Below are positions 1 through 14,356 of a stretch of 64,000 nt of DNA, one piece after another (position 1 is the first letter of the stretch; the number at the start of each line of letters is the position of its first letter). Source of the stretch: Mytilisepta virgata (Eukaryota; Mollusca; Bivalvia; Mytilida; Mytilidae); NCBI GenBank assembly GCA_028015205.1, contig CM051514.1:41618150-41682149 (forward strand), given 5' to 3'. The notes under the pieces are model-generated. The model did no database searches. It was given only the letters and a program-made list of their open reading frames with translations, and was not told where the DNA came from. The position numbers and the translations under genes are program-made.

Positions 1-2196
1 CGTAAAGCATTGTAAAAAGATTACCAAAATGAATTGAGCAATCCAAGATTTCATAACTGAACACAATACAATTAATGGATAAGACAGAAAATAATTTACA
101 ATTCAGGGTCAGGATAACAAGAGATAACCAGCTTAAGTAAACAACATAATTCATTGTAATAATAAATTTTCAAATGAACGTTTAATTTTTTCTTCAAATT
201 CGATATTTAAAAGTTGCTGGCAGGAAACGAATCAATATAAAATTGTACTGTATACATATTACAAATTCAATATTTCTGTCTGACATTGAAACGTCTTTGA
301 AGAAGGTAAGTCCATTCTTTTTCAAAAATTTTGATCTGGTAAACATTTTTTAATATGATGAAAATTTAATAATGGTCGACTAAATGTGTGTCTCCTCTGT
401 TGTGCCTTTGGTCGGAAATTTTGAAATCCGAAACAAATAGCCATAAGTTTGAAGGAAAGATCCAAATACCAAAATGCGGAAATCCCAAACCTACTGTGTT
501 TCCCACATACTTGCATCCATGATTTCTGGATGAAAACGTGGTACTTCACTAGAATTCTATCAATGTTAAATAATGATTTTTTGATTCTATACTTTACTAG
601 AAGTTCAAATAATGATTAGGTATAACAGTAAGGGACGAGATCAAAAGTTCAATATAGCATAAAAAACTTAATTCAAATAGTTTTTTTTTGGAGGGGGGGG
701 GGAACTATGTGAATTAAGTTTTTTATCCTATATTAAACTTTTGATCTCATCCCTAAGGATGGATCAAACATAAGAAAACAATAATATATCACATTCGTTT
801 GATGAATCGCACTCACTCATTCACGCACGCATGCACACACACACTGCTCTGGCAAAAAATATCAGACATTTCAGCATTTGAAAAGGCAGTAACTACATTG
901 TAGTTCCAACTAAAGAAACAAAAGTTGAGTTACACTCTTACTTATATTTTAAACAAAATCTGATAATCACTCTTAGTTCATTACGTGAGGACGAATTGGT
1001 TAAAATTTTATATCATTTCATAAAAGCATAAAGTTCATACCGACATATTGATAAGCTGGTGACTTATCGGACGACGTGTACGTATGATAAAAAATATCGT
1101 ATCCATTTGGAATATACCAGGTTCAATTAATCACTAAAATGTTATCATATTTGTTTGCATACTGCGACCATGTGCGTTATAAAACTAAAAAAGGAAAATA
1201 AATTGATAAATTTACGAATAAAACAGGCGTACGTTATTATTTTATTTCAGCGCTTTTCCAATAGAAAATCATTCATCGTTGAATCAAAAAATTGTCTTGT
1301 TGACAAATAAAAATATCAAGTTATTAAAAAATATGAAACCAACGAACATTAATAGATAATTTGGGTAATATACCGGAAATTAAGAATGGAATCTCATTAT
1401 TTTCATGAACACTGAAAAATTAAATTACAAGCTTGAATTAATCCATCATTAAGCAGGAGTTGTTAGATTATAATCCAGGCCAATACTTTTATTTAATTTT
1501 CAAAATGTATCAAGGTATATTCCACAAATGCACAACAACTTTCCTTCTGTTTTCATTTATACGGGATTATTTAGACCCAGATTTTTTCTTTTTTTTGTCC
1601 CCGACTGATTTATGTGTCAGCATTTCGTCCCTTCGTCTATGCTTCTGTTTCCGAATGATAACTGGTATATATTATGAACGGAAAGTCAGAATGTAGCGAG
1701 TTTATCTTATGACAGAAAAGATAATGGTCATTTTTACTAGAGTTATTTCCCCTTTTACACTTGAAGTTTGTTATCTAGATGATAACATAATAGCGAACGA
1801 AAGATCAGATTAAACATGTTGAAGCCAAGTGTGAATATCTATTAAAAGTTCGATAGTAGTAAATTGGAACCTGTTTGATTACGGAATTTGTATGATTATA
1901 GATATCCATGTCAAATTCGGTAATGGTTATTTTGAGAGATTCTTGCCCTTTTTGATTACGGAATTTGATATTTGTTTTGATATTTTAACGCTATGTGTGG
2001 TATGTTAGTTTTTCCTGGTCAGAATAGTGATATTTTTGTTACAATTCTTGCCACGGCTATAACCCTTTTGAATTAAAAATTAAGCGAATGTTTGGTTTTT
2101 AGATATAAAATCAGACTGGAGCTAGGTGAAACATTTAAGCGAATGTTATAAATATCTAAATAAAATTTGATATTGATGCCTTTTAATGGAAAATTG
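1..2196. other. Non-coding left flank
   Basis: AT-rich DNA with no supportable gene. The only structure I see is the long foldback at 631-756, which contains a G tract. Short ORFs here have no recognisable content. Confidence 0.6.
631..756. repeat. Long foldback with G tract in the loop
   Basis: Arms of about 50 bp (631-680 and 705-756) are near-perfect reverse complements, beginning TAAGGGACGAGATC and ending GATCTCATCCCTAA. The loop holds a T run and a run of G. This is the shape of a foldback/MITE-like element. Confidence 0.8.
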
Positions 2197-2774
2197 GAGG
2201 AAGGTTGAATACAAAACTTTACGACAAACGGGATGACTTTGACTTTCAAATCGTCAAGTTCCCATTTTTGAGCGGCAATATTCCAGAAGCGCCGGCGTAT
2301 GGAGTATATATTTCAAAACTCATACGTTATTCCAGAGGTTGTGACATATACATTGACTTCCTGGACAGAGCCCGGCTTCTGACAGAAAAGTTGCTCAGAC
2401 AGGGGTACGTTGCTCCTAAGCTGAAGTCATCCTTATTAAAGTTTTATGGGCGTCATCATGACTTGGTTGACAGGTATGAAAAAACCGTTTCCCAAATGAA
2501 AATGGACCTGTTCCATTGATATTATCCCTTCCTCATATCGGATTGACATGAACAACATGGCGGGTGTCCTGCAGGAAGCAGAAACTGCTTACTCTTTCGG
2601 AGCACCTGAGTCTACCCCCGGTTTTTGGTGGGGTCCATGTTGTTCAAATGTTTTTAGTTTTTAATAGTGGTGCATGTATTGTTTTGGTCTTGTTTTCGTT
2701 GTTCTCCGGAGTTTGTCAGTTGTTACGATTTTTCTCTCTTTCGAATATCCCTTTGGTATTTCCTGACTTTACTT
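2197..2774 (+). mobile_element. 5'-truncated retroelement copy with RT C-terminus
   Basis: The open frame up to the TGA at 2517-2519 encodes TKLYDKRDDFDF, APAYGVYISKLIRYSR, KLKSSLLKFYGRHHDLVDRY: the C-terminal part of a reverse transcriptase common in molluscan repeats. The non-coding tail continues to CTTTACTT at 2774. The piece at 26457-27038 shares the same sequence and the same 3' end, with about six residue differences over 104, so both are fairly young. The 5' end is missing, as expected of aborted reverse transcription. Confidence 0.82.
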
Positions 2775-4048
2775 TAAACGATAATTGCTGGAATTATGCC
2801 TTGTAAACCAAACATCTTCTGTTTATTTTCCAGATTTTATCTTACGGATGAAAGATTAGCTGGAAGTTAGGGTGAAAATTGGATTGAATGAAAAGATCAG
2901 TTGAAGTAAGATTTAGGATGTATAGCGTTGTGTGTTTGTGGATTTACTTGAGTTTTTACATAGCAGCCTTAGTATTCGGCATTATATTATAACATAAACT
3001 AGAGGATTTTTTCAAAGAAATCTGCATTAAAATTTGTAAAATCGCAGTTTTCAGTGTAAAATTCAAACCTCTAAATCATAAAAGTGAACACAAAACCTAG
3101 TTAATTCAGAGATTGAGAGTTCTAGACTTAAACAAGTATCAAAGCTAATCAGAATTTCCAGCCGGAGTTTAATTTCATTATATTTTGTGATGAAAATTAA
3201 AACTTTGACAATCACGTTATCCATTTTGCTTGTATAAAGTTGTTACGTAACACAGCAATACAAACGGGGAGCTTCCAGAAAACACTCCATATAATTTTCA
3301 GCTTTGCTTTATTAGATGTTCGTTTTAATGAAATTAAAATTTTGATTGATAACTTACTTGGTTTTGCTGATTATTGACTGAGTTATGCAAATACAAGTAC
3401 ATATAATTTCAACGTACATTCATGTCTTGATCGAACGAACATTTGGAGTTGCATTTTGATGAAAAATGTGAAAATGCGTGACCAAAACAAGATTCTGTTA
3501 GAAATATTGATGAATGAAATCTAGGGGTTGACAAATCGTTGTCACAGCCATATCAATACAATTAATATTTTCTTTTGGCAAATCTTTGGCACAAACATAC
3601 ATGGGTTGAGTACCGGTTCAACTCCACCACTGTTTAGTGTCTGTACCAAGTCAGATTATACTGACTTTCTATTGTCATGATTGTGTTTTGTACTCTTTTA
3701 TTTTTTTTAACCGGAGTTCTGTCTGTTGGGTTGCTTTGATTGATTGGTATGTCATTTTTTACCTTTCCTGTTATCCATTTTGCTGTTTATGGTAACTTTC
3801 TTTCACTACGAACAGAGTTAAAGCATTCCGGTAGATATGAGAGTATATTACGAAACGGTTTTATCAACCACTTAAATTAAGGTGTTGCTAGATATCACAA
3901 TGGTTCTTTTGGATATTAAGATATCCTGACCATAAACGACCACGTGATTCTTCAAGATTTCCCGGATGTTCCATACAAAATAATGCCAATGGCCTCTGTA
4001 ATTTTCGGCAAACTTAGGGAATGCAATATAACTAACAACAAACTATGT

Positions 4049-4175
4049 CTCAATCTCCGGCGCAGAGTTCATATCCGTCCCGTTCCACTACGCACCACTA
4101 CACAATATGGTCATATAAAGTGCAGCATTGAGCGGCATGTACGGAACGGATATGAACTCTGCAACGGAGATTGAG
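4049..4175. repeat. Foldback element
   Basis: The left arm starts CTCAATCTCCG and the right arm ends CGGAGATTGAG. About 38 bp of each arm pair with few mismatches around a loop of some 50 bp. No coding content. Confidence 0.78.
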
Positions 4176-5500
4176 AATGACTCAACTAGAGAAGGATATA
4201 TCTACAAAATGTCAGCTTTGGATAAATCAATTCTAGGTCAAAAACAAATATAAATGTAATATAAGGTAATGATCTAATATGGTCCGCCGGATACCTCAAG
4301 TTACCCGCAGAGATATAGCTTTGCTTGGATGTTTTACATGTTTTACATGTACATGTATATAGAATTAAGGGATCAGAATTAAGATATTTTTATTTCGATT
4401 GTACACCAATGATTAATACTTGAAAACAATCAATAACCAAATAATATTTCTACAAATTTTGACTCCTACCTTCTATTAATCTTTAAAAAAAAATTGGGTC
4501 GTAAACATATATTATCACTTTCTCGTATAAAATTAGAACTATTTAGAATAAATTTATAGTTCAACGGGGATCCCTACTTAAAATCATTAGATTGTTTCAA
4601 ATCAATAATAAAAGTAAAATACAAAAAATAAAATAATTATATATGAAATCCCAAACGGTTAAAATATGAAATTGCTTTCGTTTATGTTAAATATTTGTTT
4701 AGAAGTATTAAACGACTTTTTCTGGCAAATTAAACCTTTTTGTCACAGCACAGTTTCTTTGAAAAGTCTTTTTGTCCGATGGATTGACAAGGACCTTTTG
4801 AAATTACATTAAAAGAGTAGTACGTTAGATTAATGTCTTCATTGTTGTACTATACACCATTTTAATTCGTTTACCTACGTCAGTCATGATCTACTGGATA
4901 TCATATAGAATTACGGTTTAATTATTGTCTGGAATCTGAAACTGAGCCATGATGAGATATCCGACTGTAACAAAGCAACACGGAAGTTGACACTGTTATT
5001 TTTATATACTTATTTTCTTTTAATTTAGGATTTTGTGCGCTAGTTGGTCACTTGTTTACGTTTAATATGAATCGTCACATAAACTAGAAATTCGTACTCG
5101 ATGCCTCGAACTCCAAGGAAACGTCGCGTTACTGAAGTTCGTTCGGGTATGGAGAATTGCCAGTATTATGCGGTATTCGTGTTTGTTAAGCTGATTATTA
5201 CCATGAAATATTTTTTAATCAAAATTTAGACATGTTAGTCACTAATTAACAGTACTCATGACCTCTTTATTACTCTGAAATGTGAACATTTACCTATCAG
5301 CTTATCTATTTTTATCACAACTGTAAGTATCAGATAACACTCTTGTCCATTTAATTAATGAGTTCGGGTTTTCCGTGGTAAAATATATAATTTTGTAATT
5401 ATCGGGACCAAAGTTTTTGTTCGACTTTCGGGTAAAAGTTCTAGAAACGGGCATTTTTTAAACGTGAAAATAAAGGAATTATTGATGGAACTTTATAAAC

Positions 5501-5574
5501 GGTTCGAGTTACCGGAATGTTCCAGGGTTCGAGTTACCGGGATGTTCCAGGGCTCGAGTTACCGAAGTTCGAGT
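5501..5574 (+). repeat. 25-bp tandem repeat, about 3 copies
   Basis: Units start at 5501, 5526 and 5551 with GGTTCGAGTTACCGG; the third unit is shorter and diverged. Confidence 0.85.
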
Positions 5575-5589
5575 GTATTTATTTCAAAA

Positions 5590-5730
5590 ACTTGGACCAT
5601 GTTGAATTTTATGAGATTGGTACCCTTTTCGCTGTTTTGGCTTTTGAATGTGCTCTTCAACATTTTTTGTAAATGTCTTGGTTTTCAACATTTCCGTTTT
5701 GAGCACAACTGATGAGTCCTACTTGACAAC
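5590..5730 (+). repeat. Fragment of the CTGATGAGTC dispersed repeat
   Basis: It contains the family landmarks TTTTGAGCACAACTGATGAG and GCTCTTCAAC. The part after GAGTC is not recognisable. Confidence 0.65.
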
Positions 5731-7568
5731 ATTTTAATAATTTGTTCATCAAAAATGGTAGCATAGAATATTTATATGAATACATATACAATACATATCG
5801 TGTCGTATGGTTATGATAATTCTGAAATTGAAATAAACTCATTTCAATTGATATTTGGACCAAATAACATTAAGAGGAAATATGTAAGACTAACCAGCTC
5901 GTAAGCAATGTTCATAATGTAATTTATTTGAATTGTACTTTCCGTGTGAGACGTCCCCCCAGGTTCGTTTGCAATACTTATTGATGAAACTTTATAATAT
6001 ATTGACATATAAATCTTCCTGCTGGTTATAAGACATAGTGTAAATGTTAGTGCAGAGAAAGTTACATAATATATGTATAAATATGCGACGGTAACAATAC
6101 ACAATATCTATATCAATATTTGACGTCTCAAGAATTCTGAACTTAAATACCCAATAAATACTTCAAGAATGTAGACAATACGGAAGTAAAGATAAAAGTA
6201 AAGGAAATACATAAGGAAATGATAAGTTTTACATAAAAAAGTACAGTTGTTTGCTAGCAAACTGATGCCTCCTACGTTTCGCCAAGATTTGACAAAACAA
6301 GCCTATACAAAAATTTTCGAAGACAACAATATTAAAAAGATAGGTTAGTTTGATGTGTCTAGGAAGTCAAGCAAAGTGTGACACATTGTAATAACTTATG
6401 CTTTATCTAAAACGAAAACCTGAAATAGTCCTGTAATATCAGTGTTTCAGCCAATACCACTCGTAGATGATTCTCGAGATCAAATGAATGATACCGCTTT
6501 TCCCTTGATGTCACGTATTATAAAACTCTATAAATATAAGAAAAATGACGAATCTAAATATGTTGTTTGGCCCCTAGTGAAGCATGATTTATCTCTATAA
6601 GACCATATTTATTTCTTGTTGCATATCAGTATATACAATGTATGTGGTTTGAAACTATTATATGATTTTCGTTTTACATTACTATACAGCAATATGCAAA
6701 ATTTTAGTTGTACTGTTGTTTTAATTGCTGATGTTTACCAAAAATTTGAGATAATTAATATTACAAAAGACTAGAAAGAATATTGGTTGTTGTGACAGGC
6801 AGTTCTTTACATTATTGACAAACAATAGAATACAAGCCTAAATATGATAAAACCTGTCAGTACAATACAAAATATCAAAGTACGCCAATACGGCACATAC
6901 CCGTCCAATATGCCGTATAGACTAGTCAATATGACATATTGGACTGGTTAGTCAATAAAGGTATAATTACGCAAGGTTTTCCATATCGGCTAAGTTATTG
7001 GTCCGATATGATCCTTTATTATTTTGTTAATTGTGACGTCACGGTACTGTCAACTTGTGTGTACCAACACAATAGGACGAACGACAACGTCCAAAAAAAA
7101 AGATTCAAAGACAATAAGAATGACACAAAGCTCAAAAGCTACGAAAAAGGAAAAAAAAAGCAAACTAAGGGGAATATTTGTCTGTTGTGTTACATTCTCA
7201 AGAGGTGGTCTAGCCTTTGGACCTCGAAATGACGGACTTTTCCCACAGTTTTGTCGCTTTGGTATTCTTTTAACGATCTTTAAACTCATTCAGAAAATCG
7301 TGATGAGGGACGCTTATCAAACTAACATCAAGTTAATATAAAAACCCATTTCACAGTATCATACGTATTATATAATTAACAAAGTTTGATTACGAGTACT
7401 AAATAGTAATAAGGATGCGTGTTTTTCTTTTTGCTACTTTTCTTATATATGTAGTCAAGCATTTGGTACAAAAATTACTAAATGAACGTACGTTCTCTTA
7501 AACCAAAATTGGTATATATGTATATTTGCAAATCCACATATATACTATCAATGTCTTATCTTCAGAGC

Positions 7569-7952
7569 TTAAGGATATTCGCTGCTTAGTTTCAAAATGA
7601 CAAGGTTTTCATAACACTGGTAAATATTGATAGTTGATTAATAAAGGAACTAAAAGAGCGAACAAAAATTATAGGTCCGGGTGCATGTTTTCGAGATATA
7701 AGCCATTGAAAATTTGGCGGGAAAATATTGCTCTCTTGATTTGACATAATTTAATCATTGACAAGTGTTATTAAAACCATTAAATAATAAGGATTTTATA
7801 AGATGTTTATAAATGGCTTATTATTCTGCATGGAAAAAGATTTATGAAAAGAAAAATGAGTGTTAGCGGGAAATATAATATATGGCTTTCATATGGATAA
7901 AACCAGATGATTCTAGACAAAAATTAAAAACATGGCCATCGAATATCTTTAA
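7569..7952. mobile_element. TIR element (MITE-like), family TTAAGGATATTCGCTG
   Basis: The ends are TTAAGGATATTCGCTG and, reversed, TTAAAGATATTCGATGG; length 384 bp. Internal sequence (GAGATATAAGCCATTGAAAA) resembles the reversed interior of 11776-12150. No transposase is encoded, so it would be non-autonomous. Confidence 0.7.
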
Positions 7953-10473
7953 GTTTACCAGAAGCTACATTTGTCCTTGTGGATAATACAATTATACGTG
8001 ATATATATGATCAATATTTACTTATACAATTTATGAATAGTAAGATGTATTAAAGTTTAATGATTGAGAATTGAATTGATATTTACCTTATTTGTCAAAC
8101 ACATGCTCAATACTTTATACAATTATTTCAGTTTAAATAGTTAAAAATATTTCAGATTTAATGCTGAAATAGGATATAGGTTGTAATGAAATTAAATACG
8201 AATATTTATTTATTATCTACGTGCTAACAAGTCTACTTGTCGTTGTGATAAAAAAGTGAAATAAAAAGCTTTATATCATAGTCATGTATACATTAAAATA
8301 ATCACCTAAAGTATTAAATACGTTAAAAGGTTCATAGCTGTGATAATTTAAATCATGTATAATCAGATGTACAGAATTTCTATTTGTCAGGTAAGATATT
8401 TGGTTATTTAGACGAAGGACAGTAATACAAATTCAACAAAGTACGGATTAATTTCTCGAGTCATTTTACCAAACACTTGCATTCAATAAATTCCCTCTAT
8501 AGAAAAAAAATATTTTACTGGATGGAGATCAGTATATTTACTCCTTTTTTTATTATCCGACTTGTTTTCGTATATTGGTTTCTGTTACTTTAGTTCAGAT
8601 TTGTTAGTGTTCATGACAGTATTGTCTACTTATAGCGAGCACAGCGAGTGCTATAGGAGTATATGCATTTTCTACATATGGGTCATTTAGAAAAGTCTTT
8701 GTTTAATGGTTGCAGCCATATTGTGCTACATACTAAGGCTAGAAAAAGTTTCATTCGCCGGAAATAACTTGCTTCAGATTATAATTTTAGAGTCAGAATC
8801 GTGATACCGGAAATGAGTTTCTAGAAAAGGCTATTGCTGTGCTCGCATCATTGGCCACACCAACAGCATATTATGAATTCATACATTACCTTTTGTCCAT
8901 ATTGTATCCTATATGCAACGCATACACATATAATGGATTTGCTTCGACGTATAAAGCATCAAATGACGTCCTTATCGTAGGGACGTTTCGAGTTTTAGTT
9001 CATCGTTGAAAACAACAAGTATTAACATTTCTGACTTCAGCATTCATCTAATCTGTGCATCTTTTGTCAACAACACTATAATGACATGTATAGAAATAGG
9101 AGATATATAGGAAGCTCTCTAAGTTGACAGAAACCCCGTCCAAAAACGCAGGAGATAAGCAGTTCCGTTTTGCATAGCAAGTAGAATAAGTCGTCCCTTA
9201 ACTATTTGCTATTTCCACAATTACATGACCCGTTCAAAGTTTTAACAGATCCTCAGAATATGTTTGGCGAAAACAAATGTCAGCTCATACAGTAGCAGGA
9301 CTCATAGTAGACAGACCTCAAGTATGTTTTAATGTCAAAGGAAAGGCGAAATAAATTATGCTTTCATTTAATTTTGTTGTGATTAGAAAATTAGATTTGT
9401 TACTTTGACGAATAAAGTCCGCATGTCCAACGTTTTGTCTTGACATATTGCATAATATTGTAATAACCCAGGACAACTGTTTAATTCCGAAAACTTCTGA
9501 TATCATTCCTGGTTTGGTTTATCAGATAACAAGTTAATTTTATGCTAAAAAACCTTAATATAGAATTATATTGAGATATACTATTTTGTTTCAGGAAATT
9601 GTATATTTTGCCTGTAAAACATTATTTTATCAAACAGAAAGCGCACACAGTCAAAATTATATGCTTTAACCTTATTAATAAAACTGCTAAGAAGTTAATT
9701 CAGACACAAGTCATAATGAAATGCTAATGAGTTAGGAATGAATTGTCTTAGAAATAAGACTGCTGCTTTAGTGGACGTTAGGAGTTATTATGGTCTTGCT
9801 GTATCGTGGGAGCCTTTCGTACATTGACCTTCCAGTGAATTTCTAGATGAAGAAGAACAATAAAAGTGCCTTTCACTTGAATTTAGTATTATGTTCCAGT
9901 ATCACATTGGTTTTTCTCCTGTAAATTAGCCCGTCTTTTTTTAAAAAATTAATCTTAAATTACTCAGTATAAATGCCAAACTTAAGTAATAAAGAAACAA
10001 CAATATGTACGAGTTTTTTACTTAACATTAAGAAAATACAACTTTCATCAGTTGGTTTCTTTTCCCTTTCATACGTATGAGTAATAATTTCTGTGGGCAA
10101 TGTTCTTTTGGGCTGAAAACTAAAATACACTTTTGATCTATAGATACAAATTGTAGCTTGGAATGCCGTAAAATCGGAATAGTCCTACCCACCATTAATT
10201 TTCATATTCAAATGTCTGTACCAAGTTAGGAGTATGGCTGATGTTTTCATGTTGTTCAGAATGTTTCGTGCTCCAGGTGTTGCCAGTTTGTCGGATTCTG
10301 ATTGTAGCCCTACCCTTGGAGTTCGCTATTTTTTTAATTGGTCACAATAGATACTTTATATTCGTCTCGCCTTAAACGTGTCATTATTCGTTATTTAATG
10401 ATGGATCTACACTGACATTTTAAATGGAAATAAACAAATTGATCACAATTTGAATACTTGTTTTTAATTTCAG
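7953..10473. other. Non-coding DNA before receptor A
   Basis: Should contain the receptor A promoter and 5' UTR exon(s), but I cannot place them. A region near 10190-10350 looks like part of a dispersed repeat (TGTCTGTACCAAGTTAGGAG; similar words at 3640-3660). Confidence 0.4.
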
Positions 10474-10478
10474 ATAAA

Positions 10479-10532
10479 ATGAAGAGCACACTTATCGTTT
10501 CCGCTATTTTGTTGTTTGGAGAAACATTTACG
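10479..10532 (+). CDS. PTHR: Receptor A exon 1: signal peptide
   Basis: Eighteen codons, [18 protein letters not shown], a short basic start and a hydrophobic core typical of a cleaved signal peptide. The exon follows a polypyrimidine tract and CAG at 10471-10473, and ends ACG|GTAAGG in phase 0. The intron after it (10533-11232) holds nothing I recognise. Confidence 0.75.
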
Positions 10533-13500
10533 GTAAGGTTTATTTCCTCTTTGTTCAATAAAAAAGCTGTTAATTGAAAAAACATATCTTTACCATAAAA
10601 TTTAAAAGAGTTTGGATTTTCATCAAACCGGCCCTTTAGATGCCTAACACATACATATTTCACCGACTTGTCATTATAGTCCCATATTCCTGTGACTTCA
10701 AATTGTCTTTTTTATATGGAGCACATGCACTCCAGATAAACATTTATCAAACTGGAAAATTTTCGAACTAAATTTACGAATTTCAGATTAGTCGTCTGAC
10801 TTGTATTTTTATTTCTGCAACCATTTGAATAATTATCTCTAAAAATTATTTCTTGAGAGTTTGATTTTTTTACCAGTCACAATGAAAATATACGATATAT
10901 ACCGAACTGGTGATTAGGCAACGAACGTTTAATACTACATGTATATTGTACATACGGAAAAGGTAGTAGAAGAGAGTTGTTGGTAAACACTGCAAACAGG
11001 AAGAGAAATAGCAAATTTCACAGTTATTTATACTGTATATATTAATAGCGCTCCATCCGTTTGACGTTATAGATATCTTGCAAAATCGGCAGTGGTGTTC
11101 ACGACCAATGATTCTGATAACCAAAACAATAACCCACATCACTGAAGAGCATATTCGCCATAAATCTTGCAGCGAGTGTCAAATTACGAACTTAAAAAGT
11201 TTACACACTAGTTAAATTTATGTATTTTATAGCATATTGTCGATATTTCACTGGAAGAACAAGATCTAGGTATAGCCACAGCAAATCAGACATGCCAGGA
11301 ACAAATAGACATGGAAAAAGCATATACAAATGGTAGGGTTTGGAATGTATTAATTTGATCTCTTTTCTAATCTTTATACGACCGTGTAACATATGTAAAT
11401 TAAACCATTTCGGTGATTGTTTGTCACTCATTTCTGCAGGCAATTGATGATTACTGTAATAGTCAAATTATCATGATCTTTATTATTTGATTTTCTTCCA
11501 AGAATCTTGATTCACGACCAGATTTACTTTGACATGTATTTTAGAAGTGCCCTTCATACGGGTATCGTTTTTAATTTTCTAAGTGTATCCAAGAAATTTA
11601 GGAAAACAGAGGAAATTAAAGATTTCTCCGTTACATAAACGTTTTTTGAAACTTCCTACTAATATGAGAGAAACTGTAGCAGAACGTTCAAAATACGATT
11701 TTGATAGCATTATCCTAGGTCTGAGATAAAGAAGTAACAATTTTGATTTACGACTCATCAGTTGTGTACAAGGCCTTAAGGATGCTCGCTGGTCATGTTT
11801 TGGTCTTTTTGTCAGATTTTCGGAATCCTCGGGTTTTATCCATTTCTTAATCATGAACCCCGACTTTTTCTTTTATAATTCAATCAGATATACCTTAAAA
11901 TGGTATTTGACAAAATTTTATGAAATCCTATTTATTTTTTCATACATCTTTGAGAGACTGAAGTTGTAAATGCAAAGACAATGAAAAAACCCATTTCCTG
12001 AAAATTTTCAAGGCCTTATATCTCTAAAATGATCACATGAACCTATATTTTTTTCTTGCTTATTTGTTTAATATTCATATTTTCTCTCTCAAACTAAAAC
12101 ATCTATTTCAAATCCTACTTATTTCCTATTAGACCAGCGATTATCCTTAAATGACGAACGTCAAAAAGAAAATGCAAATACCAAAATAAACAAAAGTGTA
12201 AAAACCATATAAGTACAGATCTATGCACGAAAGAGGCAGACATTTTAAAAAGGATTTGTAAAGTTATACAATGTATATGAATTCTTAATTTTAGACAAGT
12301 GAGAGATATTTTTTTATATTCTATGAAATGACACTATTGAATCATGTAATGAATCATTTATAGGGCAGATAACCTCATTCGATACATAAAGGAGGCATTG
12401 TAATATCGATCTTTGCTAAGTTTACACACTGCCTGGTAATCACACCTGTCATGGCTAGGTCGTATAGTCCACTAGCAATGTAAAACGACCTCCATAAAGG
12501 CATTTAAATTTCTTAAATACGTTACAAAATTATTTTACAGACAGTTATTGTGAAAGAGTTTGGGATTCCATCGCTTGTTGGCCTCCGACACCTTCTGGTA
12601 GTATCGCATCTGTCGCCTGTCCAGATTACCTAAATGGGTTTGATACGGAAGGTAGTACATATATTTTTTAAACTAGATAAAGATTTGTTTTTAGTAACGA
12701 CACGAACTATTATAATAAAGAGAAAATGAGCAGCCCAATATGTTATATAATACATACTACATGTAGTATTTTCCGACTGTCGTAACATTTTACAATGTAT
12801 GTACCTCCACCGATTTGTGACTACCACCGGTTTGACTTTGTTGAACTTCACGACGTGTGCCGTATACGGAGCAGGAACTGCTTACTCTTCCGCAGCACCT
12901 GGGTTCACTCCTGGTTTCTATAGGAGTTCGTGTTGTTCATTGTTTTTTTTAATTTTCAGTGTTTATTTGTTGTGCTTGTGGTTTTTCGTTTGTCTGTGTA
13001 ATGGACATTTTTGGGGTTTGTTCCTTAGATATATTTCTCCTCTTTACAAACCTTGTTATATAATACAAGGATACAGCATACACACCCTTTCCAAAATTTC
13101 AGTATCTCATGTTCATTACACTGGATGTTTAACAAGTAAAGCATTAATTATGCATTTATGACATTTTTAAAATCTAACGAACAATAAAGAAAACAATGAA
13201 ATCATTCGAATAATGACACTGTTACTAGTATGGCGAGACGAATATAAAAATGGATAACGAGAAAAGTCAACAAGATATACATGTACTAATTAACAGACAG
13301 AACCCCGGGCAAAAAATTTAAAAGAGCACAAAAATAAACACAACAGAGAGTCGGGATGACTACATGTTTATTGTTACATGATTCATTACAGAGGTTGCTC
13401 AAAAGATTTGTACAAAAAATGGGACGTGGTTTTATCACCCCGAGCTGAATCTCAGCTGGACAGATTACACACGTTGTCCATACGACTCTGGTTTAGAAAT

Positions 13501-14325
13501 CATTCCAGAACTGATTATGGTAAGCTAATTCCTGTGCAAAAGCTTTACATTGAACTAGCATGTAATATAAAGTCAAAGGGAGTTCCGTTTAATTAGACAC
13601 TGGGTCCAGCTTGATTATACAAGCAGGTGCGAACTCTTGGATCGTTGTTGGAGGTGAAGATTATATAATCAAAGCCGTATTCACTTGCTTTTTGTGTTAT
13701 GTTTTGACATCATATGAATTAGATTCTTATTTAAATTCGGCCTATAATTAGACGATTTAAACAGATTTATATATATAAGATCGCCTCGAAGAGGCTCAAC
13801 AAAAATGTACGCCAATCGACCAACCGCACCTAAACCCTGCCTTCCCCCAGAAATCGGTAAAAAAGAACACAAACCTTTTTTTACATTATTTATTAAAACG
13901 CAAATGAAAGGCAATGTGGGATAAATGTCGATGAGGCAAAAAAACCAAGAAACGGAGGTCCAAAAATAAAGCCTTCAATACTTCACCTATACATAGAAGT
14001 TGAGTTTCAGTTTTCAGAGGAATTTTTCTTTGTAGGAACACATGCCATATATACGTTTGGTGTTTAACATAGGATATGGTATTTCTCTGGTATCCTTAGT
14101 AATTGCTACGACACTAATGATATATTTCAGGTATGGTTACTAATTACAAGGGACAAAACGTATCTATAGGAATACAAGCACGATAATTTGATAAATATTT
14201 TATTTTTATCTTTTTAAACGTTCAATTTTAGTAATTTTAATCCTCCAAGCTATCAGAAAAACTTATTAGTATGAAACAGTCCAATTTATAACAATGAAAA
14301 AACCCAGAAACACAAGCAAAGGTTA

Positions 14326-14356
<31 letters not shown>

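Larger units (their letters stand above)
2775..7568. other. Non-coding interval upstream of receptor A
   Basis: No supportable gene. It holds the foldback 4049-4175, the 25-bp tandem repeat 5501-5574, part of a dispersed repeat at about 5590-5730, and a weak palindromic stretch near 6900-6950. Confidence 0.55.

Noticed and set aside
12799..13161. 120-codon plus-strand frame in intron 3
   Set aside because: It runs through the non-coding tail of the retroelement family; the same DNA elsewhere is not open.
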